Source of the DNA: Cryptomeria japonica
Lineage: Eukaryota > Streptophyta > Pinopsida > Cupressales > Cupressaceae
Length of the DNA: 40,000 nucleotides
Direction: 5' to 3'
Assembly: GCF_030272615.1 (NCBI RefSeq)
Contig: NW_026729171.1
Span: 1 to 40,000 of the forward strand
Under the pieces are notes generated by a model that did not search any database, was not told the DNA's origin, and worked only from the letters and a program-made list of their open reading frames with translations. Below, piece after piece: positions 22,979-33,289 of this stretch (position 1 is its first letter; every line of letters begins with the position of its first letter). The position numbers and the translations under genes are program-made.

Positions 22979-25092
22979 CCAGGGTGGGTGCCTTGGTGCG
23001 CACAACTTGCCTGGGCTGCACACCAGGGCGGGCTCAAGATGGCACCCGCGTTCCGTTTTTTTCACTATCTTTCAAAACGGAAATTTTAAAATCTCGTTTT
23101 TTTTTTTTTTTTGCCTTTTCTGGAAATTAGTGAAGGCAGCGCATCAAAGGTGCGCAATGCTGGTGCGAACCCGGGAGCGCTCCGATGTGTGCTCCAAGGT
23201 GCGGCGTGCACGAAGTCCGAGCCCGGCTTGCCCCGGGTGCGCACCTCGCGTGCACCTTCGCCGGGGTGAGCACCTTGGCTGGGTTGCGCGCCCTGGTGCG
23301 CACCAAGGAGCGCTCTGAAGTGTGCTCCAAGGTGCGGCGTGCACGAAGTCGGAGCTCGGTTTGCCCCGGGTGTGCACCTCGGGTGCGCACCTCGCGTGCA
23401 CCTTCGCTGCGGTGGGCACCTTGGCTGGGTTGCGCGCCTTGGTGGGCACCATGCAGTGCACGAAGTCGGAGCCCGGTTTGCCCCGGGCGCGCACCTCCGC
23501 CAGGGTGGGCACCTTGGTGCGCACAACTTGCCTGGGCTGCGCACCAGGAAGGGCTCAAGATGGCACCCGCGTTCCGTTTTTTTCACTATCTTTCAGAACG
23601 GAAATTTTAAAATATCGTTTTTTTTTGCCTTTTCTGGAAATTAGTGAAGGCAGCGCATCAAAGGTGCGCAACGCTGGTGCGAACCTGGGAGCGCTCCGAT
23701 GTGTGCTCCAAGGTGCGGCGTGCACGAAGTCGGAGCCCGGTTTGCCCCGGGTGCGCCCTGGTGGGCACCATGGTGCGCACCAAGGAGCGCTCCGAAGTGT
23801 GCTCCAAGGTGCGGCCTGCACGAAGTCGGAGCCCGGTTTGCCCCGGGCGTGCACCGCGGGTGGGCACCTTGGTGCGCATGCCTTGCCTGGGCTGCGCACC
23901 AGGGCGGGCTCAAGATGGCACCCGCGTTCCGTTTTTTTCACTATCTTTCAAAACGGAAATTTTAAAATCTCATTTTTTTTTGCCTTTTCTGGAAATTAGT
24001 GAAGGCAGCGCATCAAAGGTGCGCACCTCGCTGCCCACCACGGTGCGCAACGCCGGTGGGCACCCGGGAGTGCTTCGAAGTGTGCTCCAAGGTGCTGCGT
24101 GCACGTTGTCGGAGCCCGGTTTGCCCCGGGTGCGCACCTCGCGTGCACCTTCGTCGGGGTGGGCACCTTGGCTGGGTTTGCCCCGGCTGCGCTCCGAAGC
24201 GGGGTTATTGGAGCGCCGCCTCTTTTTTTGTCGGAGCGTTTGGTGGGGTTTCTCGCATTGGCTCTTCCCAGGCCCGGTTGCCACCCTGGCGCGCACGAAG
24301 TCGGAAGTAGGGTTAATTGCCCGGGTGCGCACCTTTGCCAGGGTGGGCACCTTACCTGGGCTGTGCACCCGGGCGGGCTCAAGATGGCACCCGCGTTCCG
24401 TTTTTTTCACTATCTTTCAAAACGGAAATTTTAAAATCTCCTCTTTTTTTTGCCTTTTCTGGAAATTAGTGAAGGCAGCGCATCAAAGGTGCGCACCTCG
24501 CTGCCCACCTTGGTGTGCTCTGAGGTGCGCACCCGGGAGCGCTACGAAGTGTGCTCCAAGGTGCGGCGTGCACGTTGTCGGAGCCCGGTTTGCCCCGGGT
24601 GCGCACCTCGCCTGCACCTTGGCCGGGGTGGGCACCCTGGCTGGGTTTGCCCAGGGTGCGCTCCGAAGCGGGGTTACTGGAGCGCCCCCTCTTTTTTTGT
24701 CAGAGCGTTTGGTGGGGTTTCTCGCATTGGCTCTTCCCAGGCCCGGTTGTTGGGTGCGCTCCCACCCTGGCGCGCGCGAAGTTGGAAGTTGGGTTAATTG
24801 CCCGGGCGCGCACCTTCGCCAGGGTGGGCACCTTGGTGCGCACACCTTGGCTGGGCTGCGCACCAGGGCGGGCTCAAGATGGCACCAGCATTCCCTTTTT
24901 CTCACTATCTTTCAAAACGGAAATTTTAAAATCTCGTTTTCTTTTGCCTTTTATGGAAATTAGTGAAGGCATCGCATCAAAGGTGCGCACCTCGCTGCCC
25001 ACCTTGGTGTGCTCCGAGGTGCCCACCACGGTGCGCTCCGAGGTGCCCACCACGGTGCGCAACGCCGGTGCGAACCCGGGAGCGCCCCGATG

Positions 25093-26412
25093 TGTGCTCC
25101 AAGGTGCGGCGTGCACGAAGCCGGACCCCGGTTTGCCCCGGGTGCGCACCTCGCGTGCACCTTGGTGCGCACACCTTGGCTGGGTTGCGCGGCCTGGTGG
25201 GCACCATGGTGCGCACCAAGGAGCGCTCCGAAGTGTGCTCCAAGGTGCGGCGTGCACGAAGTCCTAGCCCGGTTTGCCCCGGGTGCGCACCTTCGCCGCG
25301 GTGGGCACCATGGCGTGCACGAAGTCGGAGCCCGGTTTGCCCCGGGTGCGCACCTCGCGTGCACCTTCGCCGGGGTGGGCACCTCGGCTGGGTTGCGCGC
25401 CCTGGTGCGCACCAAGGAGCGCTCCGAAGTGTGCTCCAAGGTGCGGCGTGCACGAAGTCGGAGCCCGGTTTGCCCCGGGTGCGCACCTTCGCCGCGGTGG
25501 GCACCCTGGTGCGCACCATGGCGTGCACGAAGTCGGAGCCCGGTTTGCCCCGGGTGCGCACCTCGCGTGCACCTTCGGCGGGGTTGCGCGCCCTGGTGCG
25601 CACCAAGGAGCGCTCCGAAGTGTGCTCCAAGGTGCGGCGTGCACGAAGTCGGAGCCCGGTTTGCCCCGGGTGCGCACCTCGCGTGCACCTTCGGCGGGGT
25701 TGCGCGCCCTGGTGGGCACCATGGTGCGCACCAAGGAGCGCTCCGAAGTGTGCTCCAAGGTGCGGCGTGCACGAAGTCGGAGCCCGGTTTGCCCCGGGTG
25801 CGCACCTCGCGTGCACCTTCGCCGCGGTGGGCACCATGGCGTGCACGAAGTCGGAGCCCGGTTTGCCCCGGGTGCGCACCTCGCGTGCACCTTCGCCGGG
25901 GTGGGCACCTCGGCTGGGTTGCGCGCCCTGGTGCGCACCAAGGAGCGCTCCGAAGTGTGCTCCAAGGTGCGGCGTGCACGAAGTCGGAGCCCGGTTTGCC
26001 CCGGGTGCGCACCTCGCGTGCACCTTCGCCGCGGTGGGCACCATGGCGTGCACGAAGTCGGAGCCCGGTTTGCCTCGGGTGCGCACCCCGCGTGCACCTT
26101 CGCCGGGGTGGGCACCTCGGCTGGGTTGCGCGCCCTGGTGCGCACCAAGGAGCGCTCCGAAGTGTGCTCCAAGGTGCGGCGTGCACGAAGTCGGAGCCCG
26201 GTTTGCCCCGGGTGCGCACCTCGCGTGCATCTTCGCCGCGGTGGGCACCTTGGCTGGGTTGGGCACCATTGAGCGCTCCGAAGTGTGCTCCAAGGTGCGC
26301 ACCATGGCCCTCCAAGGTGCGCAGCATGGCGTGCACGAAGTCGGAGCCCGGTTTGCCCCGGGTGCGCACCTCGCGTGCACCTTCGCCAGGGTGGGCACCT
26401 CGGTGCGCACAC
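25093..26412. repeat. GC-rich higher-order array, unit 5
   Basis: Same array with at least two private transitions (near 26,074 and 26,230), both C to T at or beside CpG sites, as expected from deamination of methylated cytosine. Confidence 0.9.
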
Positions 26413-27646
26413 CTTCTCAATGTTTTCTTGCCTTTTCTGGAAATTGGTGAAGGCAGCGCATCAAAGGTGCGCACCTCGGTGTGCTCCGAGGTGCGAACCC
26501 GAGAGCGCTCCGAGGTGCCCACGAAGTCGAAAGTCGGGTTAATTGCATTGTTTTCCCCGGGTGCGCTCCGAGGTGCGCAACATCGGTGCGCACCAAGGAG
26601 GGCTCCGAAGTGTGCTCCAAGGTGCGCACGATTCGGAGCTCGGTTTGCCCGGGGTGCGCACACCTTGGCTGGGTTGCGCACCCTTTGTGCGCTCCAAGGT
26701 GCGCACGAAGTCGGAGCTCGGTTTGCCCCGGGTGCGCACCTTCGCCAGGGTGCGCACCTTGATGCGCACGCCTTGGCTGGGCTGCGCACCTTGGTGGGCG
26801 CCATGGTGCGCACCTTTCGTGCGCTCCAAGGTGCGCACGAAGTCGGAGCTCGGTTTGCCCCGGGTGCGCACCTTGGTGGGCGCCATGGTGCACTCCGAGG
26901 TGCCCAAGATTGGTGCGCAACAAGGAGCGCTCCGAAGTGCGCTCCAAGGTGCGCAGGTGCGCGCGAAGTCGAAAGTTGGGTTAATTGTCCGGTTTGCCTC
27001 GGGTGCGCACCTTGCGTGCACCTTCGCCAGGGTGGGCGCCTTGGTGCGCACACCTTGGCTGGGCTGCGCACCCGGGCGCGCACACCTTGGCACCCGCGTT
27101 TCCTTCATTTTAAATTTTTTTTTTTTACAATCTCTCAAGTGGGAAATTCTATAATCTCAACTTTTTTTGCCTTTTCAGGAAACTTTTGAATGGAGCGCAT
27201 CATTGGTGCGCTCCGAAGTGTGCTCCAAGGTGCGCACCTCTGGTGTGCTCCAAAGCTCTCTCCAGCTGCGTGCACCTGCCCCGGCCGCGCACCCGGCCCC
27301 GCCCAGCTTCGCTCACCTGTCCCGGGCGTCTGGTGCGGAACCTTAGAGTAAGAAACATCACCGTGCACCTTGGCCAACGTGCGCGACTCGACCGAGCGCG
27401 CACTGGCCGAGGTGCACACCGATTTCACCTGGGTGCGCGCGCAGCACCTCGGGCGCACCGGGGTGCGCGCACAACGCCCGGGTTGCACCGTGGCCTGTGT
27501 GCTCGGGGCGCCTCGGGTGCGCGCTCGGTGTCGCCCCCGCGCGCGCGGTAGTGCGGGCAGCGCACCCCGGCCCGGCCCGGCCCCGACGAGAACGCAAACG
27601 GGCAAAAGGTTTATTCAAATAGCATTGCGACGCCCGGCGAAAAACT

Positions 27647-27652
27647 AAAAAA
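27647..27652 (-). terminator. Pol III T-run terminator, 5S copy 5
   Basis: TTTTTT on the minus strand directly after 5S copy 5. Confidence 0.9.
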
Positions 27653-27770
27653 GGGTGCAACACCGGGACTTCCCGGGAGGTCACCCATCCCAGTACTACT
27701 CCGGCCCAAGCGCGCTTAACTGCGGAGTTCTGATGGGATCCGGTGCACTAACGCTGGTATGATCGCACCC
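27653..27770 (-). rRNA. 5S ribosomal RNA, copy 5
   Basis: 118 nt, identical to copies 1, 3 and 4 by eye. It sits in the truncated edge unit and is the copy nearest the Pol I promoters, about 2.7 kb left of the first one. The 5S stays unchanged although the rest of this unit has private substitutions, which hints at selection or gene conversion. Confidence 0.97.
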
Positions 27771-28168
27771 GTTATGAGCTTGTCGCAGTGTGTACTTAGC
27801 AAACCGCGACCCACGTGCGAATCCACCCCGGCCACCCACCCCCGTCGAGGTGCACACCCTCCCTCGCGAAGTGCGCCCCGTTCGCCAAGTGTGAGCCCTG
27901 CCCGGGTGCGCGCACCTTGCTAGGGCGTCGGGTGTGCACCCGGCCCGGCCTACGTGCGTGCACCTGGACGGGGCGTCGTGTGCGTGCAGTGTCCCGTCTG
28001 CAACGCGGTGCCCACACACCACCTCGGGCGCAACGACCTGCGCTCACATGTGGGCCGAGTGCACCTTGGTGCATGTTCGGGGCGCCTCGGGTGCACGCTC
28101 GATCTTGCCCCGGTGCACCAAGGCGCTCGGTTTGCCCCGGGTGCGCACTTGGTGCAAGGTGGGCACCC

Positions 28169-28502
28169 AAAATACGGATCAAGCACCAAAACACAAGTTT
28201 CGGGATGCAAAATGGGACCCAAGGACCACAAATGCGTTCCAAGACCCATGATGGGTCCACGAGAACAAAAATGTGTTCCGAGACTTAATAAACAAATATT
28301 GGGTTTTAGGAGAAGAAACATGCTCTGATGCCCAAAACGAGAATCGACCCCGAAAAGGCCACAGGCCAAAAGTGGGATGCGAGACAAAAAAAAATGGGAC
28401 CCGAGGACCAAAATTGGGTTCCCAGGTCGAAGACAGGGCAACCGGACAAGAAACGACCTCTAAGGCTCGAAATGAGTCCCAACGACTAAAACTTGACAAG
28501 AA
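28169..28502. repeat. A-rich block, unit 5
   Basis: Copy of the A-rich block with substitutions near 28,175 (AATACGG for AATAGGG) and 28,481 (CCCAACG for CCCGACG). Confidence 0.75.
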
Positions 28503-28514
28503 GCACCCATCAGG

Positions 28515-30236
28515 CACCCAACTCGACACCCATGGGATGCCGACCCACCCGGGCTTCCACCTAGCACACCTTGGCACCCACCCACCCTCGCACCCAACCT
28601 CGCACCCAACTTAGCACCTTTGAACCCACATTGGCACTCACCCTGACCCTGGCACCTTGGAACCCACATTGGCACTCACCTTGACCCTGGCACCCACCTT
28701 TGCACTCACCTTGGGACCCACCCTGGCTCCCACCTCGGCACCCACCCAGACACCCACCTTGGTTCCTTGGCACCCACCTTGGATCCTTGGCACCCACCCC
28801 GACACCCACCTTGGCACGCAACTTGGCTACTTGCCACCCACCTTGGCTCCTTGACGCCCACCCCGACAACCACCCCGTGACCTACCCTGGCTAGGGTTGG
28901 TGCACACCCACCCTGGTGCCCACCTTGGCACCCACCCCATGACCCACCTTGGCACGCACCTTAGTACCCACCCCGTTACCCACCCTAGGACCCACCCCGT
29001 GACCCACCTTGGCCAGGGTGGGTGCACCCACCCTGGTGCCCACCTTGGCACCCACCCATCCTAGCACCCAGCCTGTGACCGGGCTTGGAACCCAACCTTG
29101 CACCCGTCTTGGCCAGTGTGGGTGCGCACCCATCCTGGCACCCACGTTGTGACACACCCTTTAACCCACGCACCCTAGCAGCCACGTTGGCACCCACCTT
29201 GGAACACAACCTAGCAACTTGGCACCCACCCCGTGACCCACCTTGGCATCCACCATAGCAGTCGCCCACTTGGCACCCACCTTGGAACCCAAGTTGGCAC
29301 CCACCTCGGCACCCACCTTGACACTTGTGGACCCACCTTGCCACTCACCCTAGCATCGACCCATCCTAGCACCCACCCTGGCACCTTTGCACCCTAGCAC
29401 TCACCCATCCTAGCACCTAACCTGTGACCCACCTTGACACTCACCCTCGCACCCACCTTGGAACCCAACCTAGCACCCACCCACCCTGACACCAACCCTA
29501 GCACCTACCCACCCTTGCACCCACCCTGTGACCCATCTTGGCACCCACCCATCCTACCACTCAACCTATCACCCACCTTCTCACCCACCTTGGCATCCAC
29601 CTTAGCACCCACCCACACTGGCACCTTGGCACCCACCTCGGGCAAGGTGGGTGCACACCCACCCTGACACCCAATTTAGAACCAACCGAGCATGTTACCC
29701 ACCTTGGCACCCACATTGCAGCCCACCCTAGTACCCACCCTATGACCCACATTGGCATCCACACCCTAGCACCCAGGCACCTCGACACCCGCCTTGACAC
29801 GCACCCTAGCACTAAACCTGTGACCCACCTTGGAACTCACCCTAGAACCCACCCACCCTGTGAACCACCTTGGCATCCACCTTAGCACCCACCCACCTTG
29901 GCACCCACTCTAGCACTCACCCATCCTAACACCCAACTTGTTACCCACCTTGGCACCCGCCCTCGCGTCCACCTTGAAACCCACCCTAGCACCCACCCAC
30001 GCAGGAGCCCACCTTGGCACCCAACCTAACACCCACGCATCCTGGCACCCAACTTGTGACCCACCTTGGAACCCACCCTAGTACCCACCTTTGAACCCAC
30101 TATATCACCAACCCACCTTGGCACCCACCCTATGACCCTCTTTGGAATCCACCCTAGCACGCACCCACCCTGGCACCCACCATGGAGCGCACCCTAGCAC
30201 CCACCCACCTCGGCACGCACCTCAACACCCACCTTG
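28515..30236. repeat. Expanded CACCCACC array at the right edge of the 5S units
   Basis: The first ~500 bp match the array of the other units. At 29,026 it runs on into ~1.2 kb more of diverged CACCCACC repeats with added CCTAGCACCC, TGTGACCCACC and GGCATCCACC variants. Short GGTGGGTGC interruptions occur near 29,017, 29,116 and 29,647. The array separates the 5S units from the promoter region. Its greater divergence suggests it is older or homogenised less than the unit-internal copies. Confidence 0.9.
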
Positions 30237-30470
30237 GTGTGCGCACTGCGCCAACCTCTCAAAGACCCTATGTGGTGCGCTCCAAAGTGTACACCTTTGG
30301 TGCGCTCCAAGGTGCGCACCTTTGGTGCACACCGAGGTGCACACCAAAGTGTGCACCGAGGTGAGCACCAAAGTGCACTCCAAGGTGCACACCAAGGCGT
30401 GCACCTTTGGTGCGGTCAATGCAAACGAATTCGGAAGTTGGGGTCGATGTCCTAATCGCTGCTGCAGACT
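30237..30470. repeat. Transition zone into the promoter repeats
   Basis: Short repeats of GGTGCGCTCCAAGGTGCGC, CACACCAAGGTGCACACC and CACCTTTGGTGC, relatives of the palindromic motif of the 5S units. GTGCGCACTGCGCCAACCTC near 30,239 is the same sequence found downstream of each spacer promoter, so a promoter repeat without its promoter begins here. Confidence 0.7.
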
Positions 30471-30498
30471 ACACGTATGAGAATCGGACAAATAGCTT

Positions 30499-30508
30499 TA
30501 TATAGGGG
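30499..30508 (+). promoter_or_regulatory. Pol I promoter-like element P1
   Basis: GAATCGGACAAATAGC then TTTATATAGGGGAGGTG. It has one extra T before TATATA compared with the other copies, altering the spacing between the upstream block and the start site. Plant Pol I starts typically sit at the A before the G run. Confidence 0.7.
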
Positions 30509-30655
30509 AGGTGTTGCGTTTGATGGGTCGACTCCCCTGGTTGTGTGCACTGCACCAACTTCAAAGACCCTGTCTTGTTTAAGAAGTCAAAAGTTGGGGT
30601 GGATGTCCTAATCATTGCTGCAGTCTACGCATGTATGAGAATCAGACAAATAGCT

Positions 30656-30665
30656 TATATAGGGG
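30656..30665 (+). promoter_or_regulatory. Pol I promoter-like element P2
   Basis: Standard core: GAATCAGACAAATAGCTTA then TATAGGGGAGGTG. Inferred start near 30,661. A GGGGAG ... CTCCCC dyad follows directly. Confidence 0.75.
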
Positions 30666-30875
30666 AGGTGTTGCATTCGGTGGGTTGACTCCCCTGGTTG
30701 TGCGCACTGCGCCAACCTCAAAGACCCCGCATAGCAGAAGAAGTCGGAAGTCGGATTTTGGTGAGCACCAAGGCGTGCACCTTTGGTGCGGTCAACGCAG
30801 ACGAATTCAGAAGTTGGGGTGGATGTCCTAATCGTTGTTGCAGGCTACACATGTATGAGAATCAGACAAATAGCT

Positions 30876-30885
30876 TATATAGGGG
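30876..30885 (+). promoter_or_regulatory. Pol I promoter-like element P3
   Basis: Standard core as in P2. Unlike its neighbours it has the AAGGCGTGCACCTTTGG motif about 105 bp upstream, as does P1. Confidence 0.75.
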
Positions 30886-31032
30886 AGGTGTTGGGTTTGA
30901 TGGGTCAACTCCCTTGGTTGTGCGCATTACGCCAACCTCAAAGACCTTGTTTTCGTTAAGAAGTCAAAAGTTGGGGTCAATGTCCTAATGGCTCCTGTAG
31001 GCTACACATGTATGAGAATCGGACAAATAGCT

Positions 31033-31042
31033 TATATAGGGG
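31033..31042 (+). promoter_or_regulatory. Pol I promoter-like element P4
   Basis: Standard core with GAATCGGAC upstream; inferred start near 31,038. Confidence 0.75.
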
Positions 31043-31189
31043 AGGTGTTGGGTTTGATGGGTCGACTCCCCTGGTTGTGCGCATTACGTCAACCTCAAAG
31101 ACCTTGTTTTCGTTAAGAAGTCAAAAGTTGGGGTCGATGTCCTAATTGCTCCTGTAGACTACACATGTATGAGAATCAGACAAATAGCT

Positions 31190-31199
31190 TATATAGGGG
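31190..31199 (+). promoter_or_regulatory. Pol I promoter-like element P5
   Basis: Standard core; inferred start near 31,195. The downstream copy of the GTGCGCATTGCG motif is diverged (GTTCGCATTACACC). Confidence 0.75.
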
Positions 31200-31346
31200 A
31201 GGTGTTGGGTTTGATGGGTTGACTCCCCTAGTTGTTCGCATTACACCAACCTCAAAGACCTTGTTTTCGTTTAGAAGCCGAAAGTTGGGGTCGATGTCCT
31301 AATTGCTCCTGCAGGCTACGCATGTATGAGAATCAGACAAATAGCT

Positions 31347-31356
31347 TATATAGGGG
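31347..31356 (+). promoter_or_regulatory. Pol I promoter-like element P6
   Basis: Standard core; last of the 157-bp family, followed by the 38/52-bp repeat array. Confidence 0.75.
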
Positions 31357-31484
31357 AGGTGTTGGGTTTGATGGGTCGACTCCCCTGGTTGTGCGCATTG
31401 CGCCAACCTCAAAGACCCTGCATTGCGGATGAAGTCGAAAGTCAGAGTTTGGTGTGCTACAAGGTGTGGTCGAAGGTGCTCACC

Positions 31485-32116
31485 TAGGTGTGCACCTTTG
31501 GAGCGCAGGAAAAGTGCCCTCCAAAAGTGCGCACCTTTGGAGTGCACAAAAGTGCCCTCCAAAAGTGCGCACCTTTGGAGCGCACAAAAGTGCCCTCCAA
31601 AAAGTGCCCTCCAAAAGTGCGCACCTTTGGAGCGCACAAAAGTGCCCTCCAAAAAGTGCCCTCCAAAAGTGCGCACCTTTGGAGTGCAGAAAAGTGCCCT
31701 CCAAAAAGTGCCCTCCAAAAGTGTGCACCTTTGGAGTGCACAAAAGTGCCCTCCAAAAGTGCGCACCTTTGGAGCGCAGAAAAGTGCCCTCCAAAAAGTG
31801 CCCTCCAAAAGTGCGCACCTTTGGAGCGCAGAAAAGTGCCCTCCAAAAAGTGCCCTCCAAAAGTGCGCACCTTTGGAGCGCAGAAAAGTGCCCTCCAAAA
31901 AGTGCCCTCCAAAAGTGCGCACCTTTGGAGCGCAGAAAAGTGCCCTCCAAAAAGTGCCCTCCAAAAGTGCGCACCTTTGGAGCGCACAAAAGTGCCCTCC
32001 AAAAAGTGCCCTCCAAAAGTGCGCACCTTTGGAGCGCACAAAAGTGCCCTCCAAAAGTGCGCACCTTTGGAGCGCACAAAAGTGCCCTCCAAAAGTGCGC
32101 ACTTTTGGTGCGCACC
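31485..32116. repeat. 38/52-bp tandem array (AAAAGTGCCCTCC / TGCGCACCTTTGGAGCGCA)
   Basis: About 13 units containing CACCTTTGGAG. Steps are 38 bp with one AAAAGTGCCCTCC, or 52 bp when a second AAAAAGTGCCCTCC (14 bp more) is inserted; checked steps are 31532 to 31570 (38) and 31570 to 31622 (52). TGCGCA, the core of the 5S-unit palindrome, is kept in most units. The array sits between promoters P6 and P7. Open frames crossing it are repeat artefacts. Confidence 0.9.
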
Positions 32117-32215
32117 AAGGCGCTGGTTCGGTCGTTGCAGGCGAGTTCGGAAGTTGGGGTCGATGTCCTGAGCGGAGGTGCAAACTACACAGGTGTCGGA
32201 ATCGGACAAATAGCT

Positions 32216-32225
32216 TATATAGGGG
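32216..32225 (+). promoter_or_regulatory. Pol I promoter-like element P7
   Basis: Core GAATCGGACAAATAGCTTA then TATAGGGGAGGTG; GGTGCGCACC at 32,107-32,116. Confidence 0.75.
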
Positions 32226-32526
32226 AGGTGTATGCTTCGATGGGTCGACTCCCCAGGTTGAGCGCACCGCGCCAACCTCAAAGACCCTACGGTATGGATG
32301 AAGTCGGAAGTTGGGTCCGATGACCGATTCGATTAGTAGGTATGCTCATGAGGTCGGAATTTGGGTCCGATGACCTGCCATGTGCAGGAAGGCGAATGTT
32401 GGCACTGTGCGTTGCAAGGTGCACACCAAGGTGCTGGTGCGGTCTTTTTAGTCGAGTTCGGAAGTTGGGGTCGATGTCCTGATCGGAGGTGCAAGCTACA
32501 CAGGTGTGGGAATCGGACAAATAGCT

Positions 32527-32536
32527 TATATAGGGG
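32527..32536 (+). promoter_or_regulatory. Pol I promoter-like element P8
   Basis: Same core; its upstream palindrome is altered to GGTGCACACC at 32,418-32,427. Confidence 0.75.
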
Positions 32537-32837
32537 AGGTGTATGCTTCGTTGGGTCGACTCCCCGGGTTGAGCGCACCGCGCCAACCTCAAAGACCCTA
32601 CGGTATGGATGAAGTCGGAAGTTGGGTCCGATGACCGATTCGATATGTAGGCATACTCGCGAGGTCGGAATTTGGGTCCGATGACCTGCCATGTGCAGGA
32701 AGGCGAATGTTGGCACTGTGCGTTGCAAGGTGCGCACCAAGGCACTGGTTCGGTCGTTGCAGGCGAGTTCGGAAGTTGGGGTCGATGTCCTGATCGGAGG
32801 TGCAAACTACACAGGTGTGGGAATCGGACAAATAGCT

Positions 32838-32847
32838 TATATAGGGG
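32838..32847 (+). promoter_or_regulatory. Pol I promoter-like element P9
   Basis: Same core; GGTGCGCACC at 32,729-32,738. Confidence 0.75.
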
Positions 32848-33148
32848 AGGTGTATGCTTCGTTGGGTCGACTCCCCGGGTTGAGCGCACCGCGCCAACCT
32901 CAAAGACCCTACGGTATGGATGAAGTCGGAAGTTGTGTCCGATGACCGATTCGATATGTAGGCATACTCGCGAGGTCGGAATTTGGGTCCGATGACCTGC
33001 CATGTGCAGGAAGGCGAATGTTGGGACTGTGCGTCGCAAGGTGCGCACCAAGGCGCTGGTGCCGTCGTTGCAGTCGAGTTCGGAAGTTGGGGTCGATGTC
33101 CTGGTCAGAGGTGCAAACTACACAGGTGTGGGAATCGGACAAATAGCT

Positions 33149-33158
33149 TATATAGGGG
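33149..33158 (+). promoter_or_regulatory. Pol I promoter-like element P10
   Basis: Same core; GGTGCGCACC at 33,040-33,049. Last member of the 311-bp family. Confidence 0.75.
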
Positions 33159-33289
33159 AGGTGTATGCTTCGATGGGTCGACTCCCCGGGTTGAGCGCAC
33201 CGCGCCAACCTCAAAGACCCTACAGTATGGATGAAGTCGGAAGTTGGGTCCGATGACCGATTCGATACGTAGGCATATTGGCGAGGTCT

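Larger units (their letters stand above)
18120..24154. repeat. 6.04-kb 5S-bearing IGS unit, copy 4
   Basis: Clean copy that matches unit 3 almost base for base. It shares the variant CTCCAAAGTG (near 19,190) with copy 2, where the others have CTCCGAAGTG, so variants are exchanged between non-adjacent units. The 5S gene is intact. Confidence 0.95.
24155..29026. repeat. 6.04-kb 5S-bearing IGS unit, copy 5 (truncated, terminal)
   Basis: Follows the unit for 4,872 bp, then departs inside the CACCCACC array: other units continue from GGTGGGTGC into CTTGGTGCGCACAAC, this one into further CACCCACC repeats. Modules M5-M7 are therefore missing. As the edge copy it has private substitutions, for example near 26,074 (C to T), 26,230 (C to T), 26,920 (C to A), 28,175 (G to C) and 28,481 (G to A). 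Substitutions concentrated in an edge copy are expected where homogenisation is weaker. Confidence 0.95.
30471..31430 (+). repeat. 157-bp spacer-promoter repeats (6 copies)
   Basis: TATATAGGGG recurs at 30499, 30656, 30876, 31033, 31190 and 31347: 157 bp apart except the 220-bp step between the second and third, which holds an insert of GAGCACCAAGGCGTGCACC and flanking sequence. Each unit contains an upstream block (GAAGTTGGGGTCGATGTCCT), the Pol I start block, GGGTTTGATGGGTCGACTCC and GCGCCAACCTCAAAGACC. The arrangement resembles duplicated spacer promoters in other eukaryotic rDNA. Confidence 0.85.

Noticed and set aside
28515-30236. Interstitial telomeric repeat (CCCTA motifs in CACCCTAGCACCC)
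   Set aside because: The plant telomere repeat CCCTAAA never occurs in tandem here; CCCTA appears only as a variant of CACCCACC.
31485-32116. CRISPR-like array of short direct repeats
   Set aside because: There are no unique spacers: repeat and intervening sequence are both repeated, with 38/52-bp steps, and the context is plant rDNA.
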